DNA from: Methanoregula sp.
GTDB lineage: Archaea; Halobacteriota; Methanomicrobia; Methanomicrobiales; Methanospirillaceae
Direction: 5' to 3'
Assembly (NCBI GenBank): GCA_022710665.1
Contig: JAKLGN010000081.1
Location: forward strand, 1-6,067
DNA length: 6,067 bases
The notes beneath the pieces are model-generated. The model searched no databases and was not told the origin of the DNA. It worked only from the letters and a program-made list of their open reading frames with translations. Of the stretch, positions 1 through 4,846 are shown piece by piece (positions within the stretch are counted from its first letter, which is position 1; every line of letters starts with the position of its first letter). Both the position numbers and the translations under genes were made by a program.

Positions 1-85
1 ACTCGTACAAAAATCCGGTAATCTGCCCCGCTGTGCCCCGCGAGGGGCCCTGAGGCAAAGGAGTCCTCATATCTGCAATGTTCAT
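1..85 (-). CDS. Possible 5' part of an unidentified gene running off the left edge
   Basis: A minus-strand frame opens with ATG at 85 and stays open for 28 codons to the window edge, beginning MNIADMRTPLPQG. The same frame extends upstream to an ATG at 169. I prefer the start at 85 because a TATA-like element on the minus strand (TTAATATAAAA, near 139-151) lies about 60 bp upstream, which would give a leader of about 35 nt. There is no clear Shine-Dalgarno sequence. I do not recognise the protein and too little is visible to assign a domain. A plus-strand frame is also open here, but its product is rich in Arg, Cys, Ser and Pro, as expected of a shadow frame. The call is weak. Confidence 0.28.
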   Translation of the reverse strand, partial: MNIADMRTPLPQGPSRGTAGQITGFLYE

Positions 86-340
86 CGTTCCGGTCTGAAC
101 CGACCCATTCTTTCCTGTTTCTCCAGAGCTGTTTTTTGTTTTTATATTAAACCTGATGTGGTCATCCATCCCTCTTCATTAAGGAGGGAAATCCCCTCTC
201 GTCCCCCATGGTGAATACACCCCGTGGATGCACACTCCTGACGCCCCCTTGTAACGTTATGAAGAATTCTTCGAACCTTCCATGCAGGTAACCCCATTTA
301 CGCATGCCCGAACGGGGATGAAGCCCTGAAGCGGAAAGAC
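86..340. other. Intergenic stretch with no secure gene
   Basis: I see no convincing gene in this stretch. It contains a perfect 12-bp palindrome GAAGAATTCTTC at 261-272 and a small stem-loop formed by GAGGG and CCCTC near 185-199. A minus-strand frame of 47 codons with an internal ATG start exists, but it has no ribosome binding site and no family resemblance. A TATA-like element on the minus strand near 139-151 could serve the edge reading frame to its left. Confidence 0.4.
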
Positions 341-357
341 AAAAAAAGAGCAAAAAA
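341..357 (-). terminator. T-run terminator of tRNA-Arg
   Basis: Immediately after the tRNA discriminator base, the minus strand reads TTTTTT, GCTC, TTTTTTT. Two T-runs directly behind an RNA gene are the usual archaeal intrinsic termination signal; no hairpin is needed. Confidence 0.7.
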
Positions 358-432
358 CGGGCCTGGGGGGATTTGAACCCCCGGCATCCGGGTTAGAAGC
401 CCGGCGCTATGTCCAGGCTAAGCCACAGGCCC
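358..432 (-). tRNA. tRNA-Arg, anticodon TCT (reads AGA)
   Basis: The minus strand folds into a complete cloverleaf. The 7-bp acceptor is GGGCCTG (432-426) with CAGGCCC (365-359). The D arm lies at 423-406. The anticodon stem CCGGG/CCCGG encloses the loop CTTCTAA (399-393), with anticodon TCT at 397-395. The variable loop has five bases, and the T stem GGGGG/CCCCC encloses TTCAAAT. The discriminator is G at 358. There is no intron and CCA is not encoded. The anticodon TCT decodes AGA (and possibly AGG by wobble). The gene stands alone, with its own TATA-like box upstream and T-runs downstream. Confidence 0.96.
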
Positions 433-464
433 TCATCTGGACGCCAATAACTTTCGCGCTTGAG

Positions 465-473
465 GATAATATC
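465..473 (-). promoter_or_regulatory. TATA-like box for tRNA-Arg
   Basis: On the minus strand GATATTATC is preceded by the purine-rich GAAACA, a plausible BRE. Its centre is about 37 bp upstream of the mature tRNA 5' end, so transcription would begin about ten bases before the tRNA, to be trimmed by RNase P. It also follows the terminator of the upstream membrane-protein gene, suggesting independent transcription. Confidence 0.4.
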
Positions 474-490
474 TGTTTCCTGAACGGGAC

Positions 491-498
491 AAAAAAAA
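491..498 (-). terminator. T8 terminator of the small membrane-protein gene
   Basis: A run of eight A on the plus strand reads as T8 on the minus strand, 9 nt after the TAA stop at 510-508. This separates the membrane-protein transcript from the tRNA unit. Confidence 0.6.
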
Positions 499-507
499 CA
501 GGTATGC

Positions 508-804
508 TTATTGATGCTCAATCCTGTCGATGATCTTATCAAGCCGGTCGGTGATACTCTCGAGTTTCTCTTCTGTTGACTGAATTTCCACGTGGCTTAA
601 GGCAAACCAGATGGTGGTGCAGCCGACACCGAACATCGCGATTGAGAACATAAACATGGTAGGATCGTGGTTGACGGTCATCATGTAGACGCTATAGATA
701 ATCAGATATCCCCCGGCACACATGATCAGTATCATAAAAACGACCTGTGCCCATTCCTTGGGTCCAAACGACTTGCAGTCTTCGAGGAAACTTTTTTCCG
801 GCAT
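508..804 (-). CDS. Small two-helix membrane protein with C-terminal coiled coil
   Basis: This 98-residue protein is not one I recognise. A polar N-terminus (about 1-18) is followed by a membrane helix at about 19-42, a short loop containing NHDPT, and a second helix at about 49-70. A charged tail covers 75-98. In the tail, hydrophobic residues L81, I84, L88, I91 and I95 follow an a/d heptad pattern, so a coiled coil is likely, probably cytoplasmic and driving oligomerisation. Both termini should lie on the same side. The ATG at 804 is supported by AAGGA at 814-810 with a 5-nt spacer and a TATA box at 838-845. The gene diverges from the IPT/TIG-PEGA surface-protein gene, but nothing links them functionally. 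It resembles the many small orphan membrane proteins of Methanomicrobiales. That it is a real gene is fairly sure; its role is unknown. Confidence 0.8.
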   Translation of the reverse strand: MPEKSFLEDCKSFGPKEWAQVVFMILIMCAGGYLIIYSVYMMTVNHDPTMFMFSIAMFGVGCTTIWFALSHVEIQSTEEKLESITDRLDKIIDRIEHQ

Positions 805-837
805 GAGTATCCTTATAGTCAGGTTTCTATCCCGTGG

Positions 838-845
838 TATTTATA
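838..845 (-). promoter_or_regulatory. TATA box of the small membrane-protein gene
   Basis: The minus strand reads TATAAATA, a near-consensus archaeal TATA box. Initiation about 25 bp downstream falls near 816, giving a leader of about 12 nt that still contains the AAGGA ribosome binding site. Confidence 0.65.
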
Positions 846-954
846 CTGTCGGGAACCATCCGGTTACGGGAGAGGCTTCGCGGTGGAATTTGGGTGCCGC
901 GGAACCCTGCAGGTTGTATCACATTTCCCACGCAATTATTCTGAATAAATTTCC

Positions 955-970
955 AAAAATATATCAGATG
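955..970 (+). promoter_or_regulatory. Promoter of first surface-protein gene
   Basis: AAAAATATATC forms the TATA element, with the start expected near 985-990 and a leader of about 30 nt. The 12-bp element ATATATCAGATG (959-970) recurs with one change (ATATATCTGATG, 2218-2229) at nearly the same distance before the second surface-protein gene, 48 and 46 nt before the respective ATG codons. Confidence 0.6.
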
Positions 971-1005
971 CCGGAACCAAGTTCATTCATCTGAAAAAAA
1001 CGATT

Positions 1006-1012
1006 GGGAGGT
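1006..1012 (+). promoter_or_regulatory. Shine-Dalgarno GGGAGGT that fixes the start at 1019
   Basis: GGGAGGT lies 6 nt before ATG 1019. The frame is also open from a TTG at 1004, but that codon sits in front of the ribosome binding site and cannot be the start. Using 1019 also places a clean signal peptide at the N-terminus. Confidence 0.85.
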
Positions 1013-1018
1013 CAAAGT

Positions 1019-2044
1019 ATGAAACATTCCATGAATATCGTTTGTTCTATTCTCCTGCTGCTCATGGTGGCTGTTCCCGTTGGTGCAACGATTACCAAAA
1101 TCAGTCCTGCAGGAGGCTACACTGGCAGGACTGCAACCGTAACAATCACCGGGTCCAACTTTACACAGTCCTACGTAGAAGTCATGCTGACAAAGGGCAG
1201 CAGGGAAATTTTCGGCTCGACCGGACTTAAAACCAATACATCGGTTACCTGTTCCTTTGCCGTCTCCAAAACAGATACAACGGGAGACTGGGACCTGATC
1301 GTTACGAATTATGACGGGTACAAACATACGAAACCGAATGCATTTACCGTAAGGAAGCCCATGACCCTGACTTCCATCAATCCCCTGCATGCCCGGGTCA
1401 ACAACGACAGCGTTGATTTCACCATTGTGGGGACGTATCTTGCCGAGGTAGAGGACGTGTTTCTCTATAATAACGATTATGACAATATTACCGCAACAGA
1501 TGTTGTTGGAATATCAGCAACAAAAGTGGAAGGGACCTTCGACCTGACCGATGCGGAAGTCGATAACTACGACGTTTGTGTTGTGGATGATATGGGAACC
1601 GAAGAATGCGATCTCACCTTTGAGATCACCACCGATGAAGTCGGCAGTATTGATATCTCCTCATCACCCTCCGGCGCATCGATCTATGTGGATGGTTCCC
1701 TGGAGGGAACAACTCCCGATACTGTCGAGAACCTGGAAGAAGGAACCTACCGGGTGGTTCTGAAAAAGAGCGGTTATAGTGACTGGGGGAAGACCATAAA
1801 AGTCACCGCTGGTGACAGTACCGAGGTGAATGCGTATCTCGATGCCATCGCCACGGTCTCAACAACCATCCCGACAACCCGGCCTACAACCGTAAAAACC
1901 ACCCGTGCCAGTACCCTGAAGGTGCCGACATCATGGCCAAGTGCCACCGTACCTGCCACAACGACGTCATCGCCATTTGATCCTGCGGTTGTTCTCGGTG
2001 CTGCCGGCATTGCCCTCGCTCTTGTCATACACCGGCGCAGGTAA
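1019..2044 (+). CDS. Surface-anchored IPT/TIG-PEGA protein
   Basis: This 341-residue protein is probably exported and membrane-anchored. Residues 1-23 form a signal peptide (hydrophobic ILLLLMVAVPV, likely cleaved after VGA). Residues 25-112 match an IPT/TIG immunoglobulin-like fold, with the hallmark ITKISPAGGYTGRTATVTITGSNF. Residues 115-205 look like a second, more diverged TIG-type domain. Residues 209-276 are a PEGA domain (SSPSGASIYVDG, then EEGTYRV and KSGY). A Thr/Pro-rich stalk spans 278-318, probably glycosylated. A hydrophobic anchor at 321-338 is followed by a terminal RRR stop-transfer. The family is typical of methanogen cell envelopes; adhesion or S-layer association is inferred. 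C187 and C197 in domain 2 could form a disulfide. The gene has its own promoter and a T-run terminator, so it is probably monocistronic. Confidence 0.88.
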   Translation: MKHSMNIVCSILLLLMVAVPVGATITKISPAGGYTGRTATVTITGSNFTQSYVEVMLTKGSREIFGSTGLKTNTSVTCSFAVSKTDTTGDWDLIVTNYDGYKHTKPNAFTVRKPMTLTSINPLHARVNNDSVDFTIVGTYLAEVEDVFLYNNDYDNITATDVVGISATKVEGTFDLTDAEVDNYDVCVVDDMGTEECDLTFEITTDEVGSIDISSSPSGASIYVDGSLEGTTPDTVENLEEGTYRVVLKKSGYSDWGKTIKVTAGDSTEVNAYLDAIATVSTTIPTTRPTTVKTTRASTLKVPTSWPSATVPATTTSSPFDPAVVLGAAGIALALVIHRRR

Positions 2045-2052
2045 TTTTTTTT
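2045..2052 (+). terminator. T8 terminator directly after the stop codon
   Basis: Eight T residues follow the TAA stop at 2042-2044 without a gap. The second surface-protein gene shows the same arrangement. Confidence 0.7.
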
Positions 2053-2094
2053 GCTCATGATCAACGCTCATTTCGCTGATTGGATCGCACCCTC

Positions 2095-2120
2095 GCACGG
2101 TTCCCGTACCAGCACGGTTC
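2095..2120. repeat. Short direct repeat GCACGGTTC in the spacer between surface genes
   Basis: GCACGGTTC occurs at 2095-2103 and again at 2112-2120, 17 bp apart. GC-rich sequence capable of a CCGCG/CGCGG hairpin follows near 2124-2144. This could be a regulator site for the downstream gene, but two copies of nine bases are weak evidence. The rest of the 231-bp spacer shows no gene. Confidence 0.25.
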
Positions 2121-2213
2121 TCCCGCGCCTGCCGGTGCCGCGGAGGGTTCTCGGGATTATGTTCTGACACTGCAGCCGGGTGCGTCAGGAAGGAGAAAGG
2201 ATGTCCCTGTTCA

Positions 2214-2229
2214 CAACATATATCTGATG
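2214..2229 (+). promoter_or_regulatory. Promoter of second surface-protein gene
   Basis: CATATATC forms the TATA element. The start is expected near 2245, leaving about 30 nt of leader. It contains the 12-bp element shared with the promoter of the first surface-protein gene. There is no strong ribosome binding site before ATG 2276. Confidence 0.5.
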
Positions 2230-2275
2230 AGGATTCCAAAATTTTCATTCAACCGATAAATCAAAAAGTCCTGGC

Positions 2276-3247
2276 ATGAAACGCTTCCCGCTCATCATTT
2301 GTCTAATCTTTTTGGGCCTTCTCATAGCGGCAGGGATACCGATAGTTGCAGCTACACCGTCAATATCCTATGTCTCCCCTTCAAGCGGGGCTTATGGGCA
2401 GACTGTTACCGTAACTATCCATGGTTCTGGTTTCGATCAAAGCAACACCGTGGAACTGTACAGATGTCCTTCAAAATATGGAGGAGCCTCTGGAACTGGT
2501 CTTATTTACGGATCAATTACCGGCCGAACTGCCACAACAATAACCGCCCGGTTCGATCTCTCCGGTTCACAGGTTGTTGGAGGCGTTTATGACGTTGTCG
2601 TCAATAATCCTGGTATGACCATGATGGATGCGGCCTTCACCGTCAATGGGGGCCCCTCATCAGGGACAACCCCGGTCCCGACAACATCCTCGACACCAAC
2701 GCCCACAGCCACGACAACCACGTGGACAACAACGACCACGACAACCACACAGACTACAAAGACCGCGGCCACAACGGCACCAACCGGTAAAAACAGTGTC
2801 TTTTTCGAGACCAACCCCTCCGGTGCATCGATTTCCATGAGCGGGAATGCGATCGGTACAACCCCTTTTACCTACTATACCGACAAAGATGGCACGTTCA
2901 GTGTGGTCGCAAGGAAGAGCGGGTATGAGGTCTACGAAGGCCGGGTTACGATTATCGATGGCCAAAGAGTCCGCTTCTATGGCCTGCTCACGCCCCTTTC
3001 ATCCGCCACTACAACCAGCACGACCAACCCCGCAACCGTTCTCACCACGTCTGCTTCCGGTAAACCGACAACGTCTGTTCCCGGCACACCGGTCAATACG
3101 AGTTCCACAATCCGGAAGTCCATGCTGAAGATCCCGACCCCCCTGGGAACCGACCCTCCCCTTACCGAAGAGGCACCCACGGATCCCGTCATCGCTCTCT
3201 GGGCTGCGGGCATCGTACTTCTGCTCGTCGTGATCCGGCGCCGGTAA
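2276..3247 (+). CDS. Surface-anchored IPT/TIG-PEGA protein with mucin-like Thr stalk
   Basis: This 323-residue protein has the same plan as the upstream surface protein but only one TIG domain. Residues 1-26 are a signal peptide (IICLIFLGLLIAAGIPIVAA). Residues 28-123 form an IPT/TIG domain (ISYVSPSSGAYGQTVTVTIHGSGF). Residues 130-170 are a Thr/Pro stalk containing eight consecutive Thr, probably O-glycosylated. Residues 173-238 are a PEGA domain (TNPSGASISMSGNAIGTTP, then KSGY). A second Ser/Thr/Pro linker spans 241-300, and a membrane anchor at about 303-320 ends in RRR. The PEGA domain is thus held between two flexible stalks. Start ATG 2276 gives a good signal peptide, but no clear Shine-Dalgarno precedes it. 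It shares the juxtamembrane sequence LK(V/I)PT with its neighbour. The exact ligand cannot be told from sequence. Confidence 0.88.
   Translation: MKRFPLIICLIFLGLLIAAGIPIVAATPSISYVSPSSGAYGQTVTVTIHGSGFDQSNTVELYRCPSKYGGASGTGLIYGSITGRTATTITARFDLSGSQVVGGVYDVVVNNPGMTMMDAAFTVNGGPSSGTTPVPTTSSTPTPTATTTTWTTTTTTTTQTTKTAATTAPTGKNSVFFETNPSGASISMSGNAIGTTPFTYYTDKDGTFSVVARKSGYEVYEGRVTIIDGQRVRFYGLLTPLSSATTTSTTNPATVLTTSASGKPTTSVPGTPVNTSSTIRKSMLKIPTPLGTDPPLTEEAPTDPVIALWAAGIVLLLVVIRRR
2664..2793 (+). repeat. Low-complexity ACN-rich tract encoding the Thr stalk
   Basis: The tract is dominated by ACA, ACG and ACC codons, giving the Thr/Pro stalk of the second surface protein. The mixture of Thr codons argues against a recent pure-codon expansion and for selection at protein level. 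The opposite strand stays open here only as a by-product of the bias (Val/Cys-rich shadow frames). Confidence 0.6.
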
Positions 3248-3254
3248 TTTTTTT
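3248..3254 (+). terminator. T7 terminator directly after the second surface gene
   Basis: Seven T residues begin at the base after the TAA stop at 3245-3247, as in the upstream surface gene. Confidence 0.7.
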
Positions 3255-3392
3255 ATTGTCTGCTGGAAATCCGTCCCTTTTTAGCGGTCAACTGGTATAT
3301 GGCACCCGTGCCGTGAAAATCCTGCAGGCGGAGTATTGAGATGATATCTGAATGAGAATCATCCCGGCAGGGACCGGGTCATTACCTGCGTC

Positions 3393-3610
3393 AAAAAAGA
3401 AAAAAGGCGATGTAGAAACGGGCACTGTAGAGATCCTTTGAATATTTCTTATGCTCTTGGGGGCATGCAGGCATGCCCCCGCCGCTGTGGCATCCCCCGG
3501 TTGCGATTGTGCTGTATTACCTGTACGCAATCATCGGGATATTTCCAATTCATGTAATGCCGAGGAATCGCAATGCGCCATGATCCCCCGATCGGGGCAG
3601 GGATGGTGCA
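3393..3610 (-). ncRNA. Candidate structured RNA, minus strand
   Basis: Speculative. Three inverted repeats lie close together and are followed, on the minus strand, by TTTTTTCTTTTTT (3405-3393), a good archaeal terminator with no gene in front of it. A minus-strand TATA-like TTCAAAT near 3626-3633 would place the RNA start near 3600. The hairpin core pairs TTGCGATT (3501-3508) with AATCGCAA (3566-3573) and GTATTAC (3514-3520) with GTAATGC (3554-3560, one G-U pair). I do not recognise a known RNA family. The repeats could equally be protein-binding sites. Confidence 0.22.
3459..3480. repeat. Perfect 10-bp inverted repeat with 2-bp spacer
   Basis: GGGGGCATGC (3459-3468) is followed by AG and the exact reverse complement GCATGCCCCC (3471-3480). 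Such a tight GC-rich dyad is unlikely by chance. It suits a dimeric DNA-binding protein or the tip of an RNA hairpin. Confidence 0.7.
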
Positions 3611-3654
3611 AGGGGGGCAATCATCATTTGAAAAGAGGATTTCTCCTGAAGCCG

Positions 3655-3660
3655 AAAAAA
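3655..3660 (-). terminator. T6 terminator of the PAC2/DUF473 operon
   Basis: The minus strand reads TTTTTT starting 7 nt after the TAA stop at 3670-3668. The run is short but well placed to end the two-gene transcript. Confidence 0.5.
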
Positions 3661-3667
3661 GGACGGA

Positions 3668-4066
3668 TTATCCTGCGTGATAACAGGAGGACTTGAGCAC
3701 TTCAACCTCTGTCGGCTGTGTCAGCCCCTCATGGAAGACGTCCTTGATTATCGAGGATGCACAGTATTTCACCTGTACGCGGGCGGACATCCTCTCCCTT
3801 TCTTCGAAATGGATTCCGTACGAGAACTCTACCATCCGCTTCATGGTGATGCTGGAGGAGAGCACGAAAGCGCAGATGCCCGCATCACCGGGGCCCAGGT
3901 CCTCGAGGTCGATGGAGGTCATGAAAATATGGGTATCCGGACCTGGCTCGACCGAGGCCATGGTCACGATGTTATGCGTGCTCTGTAGTTCGATCGTCCG
4001 GGGCCGTCCCGCTTTGATGTCCCTGATCACCTCAGGAGAAATTCCGGTTAAGGCAGCACATCGCAT
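3668..4066 (-). CDS. DUF473-like conserved methanogen protein
   Basis: This 132-residue protein resembles the archaeal DUF473 family from memory, in length and in its N-terminus MRCAALTGIS. Other visible landmarks are RTIELQSTHNIVTM, a central FMTSIDLEDLGPGDAGICAFVL segment and EERERMSARVQ. It has no signal peptide or membrane segment, so it is a soluble cytoplasmic protein of unknown function. The start at 4066 is favoured over the in-frame GTG at 4075 because GGTGA (4076-4072) lies 5 nt upstream of it and the family usually begins at this Met. It sits 5 nt after the PAC2 gene, in the same operon, so it may share a proteasome-related role; that is inference. Its C-terminus (SSCYHAG) carries a Cys of unknown importance. 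Confidence 0.78.
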   Translation of the reverse strand: MRCAALTGISPEVIRDIKAGRPRTIELQSTHNIVTMASVEPGPDTHIFMTSIDLEDLGPGDAGICAFVLSSSITMKRMVEFSYGIHFEERERMSARVQVKYCASSIIKDVFHEGLTQPTEVEVLKSSCYHAG

Positions 4067-4071
4067 CTTGC

Positions 4072-4076
4072 TCACC
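4072..4076 (-). promoter_or_regulatory. Shine-Dalgarno GGTGA overlapping the PAC2 stop codon
   Basis: On the minus strand GGTGA contains the TGA stop of the upstream gene (4074-4072) and lies 5 nt before ATG 4066. Ribosomes ending the first gene would stop on the binding site of the second, which favours translational coupling. It decides the DUF473 start. Confidence 0.6.
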
Positions 4077-4809
4077 CGTACATCGGCAGATCTTTTTTCG
4101 GGGTCTGTTCTGCCTGCTGCTGGACTTCCTCGGCAATCTTGCCCATGCTCTGCTCGATCTCGACCGCCTGCTCAATAAGGGGCCTGACCTCAAGCCCGAG
4201 GTCGTACAGCTTATTGAGCACCTCGATCGTGGCAGCAGAGGCCCGCGGGTCGGGCGCATTCACCGTCTCCCCGAGCAGGCCATAGCCGGGGATGCCCCTC
4301 ACCTTGCATTCGGTCAGGATGCTCGAGGCAATGCCCGAGATACTCCCGACCGGCAGCAGGATCGTGGAGTCCCTGATGCGGGCAAGGCTTTCCTGGGTGG
4401 TTGATACACCAAAAACCCGTTTATCCGGCTCGTTTGTAACGATACCTGCAATAGTGAGCACCTCTTTTGGCTTGTACTGCATGAGCCAGTCAAGGATGGC
4501 GTTGGAGATCTCATAGCAGATTGGTGGTGCGATGGGGATGTCGGCAACGATCGCTGTAATATTATATTTATCATTGTTTTTGGTATAAAGGCGGACCGGG
4601 TCGTTGATGATACCGCTGTTCATCATGGCGAGCGGGGGGAAGTACTTCGAGGTCATTGACCCGACCTGTTCAAACTCCATCTGGTCCACGATGTACTGGA
4701 GGGCGATGGTCCCGACGAGCCCGCTGCCCGGGAATCCCATGAGGACCGCCCCGTTGAGCGGGATCGGTTTTGAAAAAATTTTAAGGTCTGATGATTGTTC
4801 TGCCGTCAT
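4072..4809 (-). CDS. PAC2-family proteasome assembly chaperone homologue with C-terminal HbYX
   Basis: This 245-residue soluble protein fits the archaeal PAC2 family (homologues of eukaryotic Pac1/Pac2; PbaA/PbaB in Pyrococcus). Early in the fold is AVLMGFPGSGLVG (21-33), the family's typical glycine-rich strand-turn. It continues with SKYFPPLAMMNSG, VADIPIAPP (88-96), TIAGIVTNEP and a late GYGLLGETVNAPDPRASA (175-192). Residues about 208-235 form a charged, Gln-rich helix and then a loose tail ending in LPMYG. Met-Tyr-Gly matches the HbYX motif used to dock into the pockets of the 20S alpha ring. I use ATG 4809: the frame is open to 4875, but the extra residues are hydrophobic and cover the divergent gene's start. 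No Shine-Dalgarno precedes 4809, so the transcript is probably near-leaderless. It is the first gene of a two-gene operon with the DUF473-like gene. Confidence 0.88.
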   Translation of the reverse strand: MTAEQSSDLKIFSKPIPLNGAVLMGFPGSGLVGTIALQYIVDQMEFEQVGSMTSKYFPPLAMMNSGIINDPVRLYTKNNDKYNITAIVADIPIAPPICYEISNAILDWLMQYKPKEVLTIAGIVTNEPDKRVFGVSTTQESLARIRDSTILLPVGSISGIASSILTECKVRGIPGYGLLGETVNAPDPRASAATIEVLNKLYDLGLEVRPLIEQAVEIEQSMGKIAEEVQQQAEQTPKKDLPMYG

Positions 4810-4813
4810 TAGA

Positions 4814-4821
4814 TTAACATA
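4814..4821 (+). promoter_or_regulatory. TATA box of the DUF5611-like gene
   Basis: TTAACATA is centred about 26 bp before ATG 4844. Transcription would then begin at or next to the start codon, giving a leaderless mRNA, which agrees with the lack of any Shine-Dalgarno sequence. Confidence 0.45.
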
Positions 4822-4838
4822 CACCCACGAGTAAAAAA

Positions 4839-4846
4839 GTATTATG
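4839..4846 (-). promoter_or_regulatory. TATA box of the PAC2/DUF473 operon, overlapping the divergent start codon
   Basis: The minus strand reads CATAATAC. Initiation about 26 bp downstream falls near 4816, only a few bases before ATG 4809. The box covers ATG 4844-4846 of the divergent gene, so factors bound at one promoter would cover the other gene's start site. Confidence 0.45.

Larger units (their letters stand above)
3255..3654. other. Gene-free region rich in inverted repeats
   Basis: About 400 bp without a convincing reading frame. From left to right it holds: an inverted repeat GGCAC-CC-GTGCC at 3301-3312; an A-rich tract at 3393-3405; a perfect 10-bp inverted repeat at 3459-3480; a long imperfect hairpin at 3501-3573; and the palindrome CCCCGATCGGGG at 3586-3597. 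Reading frames on both strands are short, start at TTG or lack ribosome binding sites, and contain homopolymer Phe or Cys/His-rich residues, so I treat them as noise. Confidence 0.55.

Noticed and set aside
162..353. 63-codon minus-strand frame just after the tRNA
   Set aside because: Its start is a TTG inside the T-run terminator, no ribosome binding site supports any internal start, and the product resembles no family I know.
1004..1018. TTG 1004 as start of the first surface protein
   Set aside because: The TTG lies before the Shine-Dalgarno GGGAGGT, which points to ATG 1019.
2201..2227. 8-residue reading frame after a strong GGAAGGAG-like site
   Set aside because: It overlaps the TATA element of the next gene, so it would not be on that mRNA; a purine-rich site before an ATG can arise by chance.
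1967..2248. 93-codon minus-strand frame in the spacer between the surface genes
   Set aside because: It overlaps the end of the first surface gene and its terminator, and its composition is that of a shadow frame.
2587..2965. Minus-strand frames rich in Val or Cys/Gly/Arg opposite the Thr stalk
   Set aside because: They are by-products of the ACN codon bias on the plus strand.
3288..3530. 80-codon minus-strand frame in the gene-free region
   Set aside because: It includes a Phe run encoded by the T-rich terminator, lacks a ribosome binding site and shows no domain.
3677..4178. Plus-strand frames of 103 and 161 codons
   Set aside because: They lie opposite the DUF473-like and PAC2 genes, which have clear family character and good starts.
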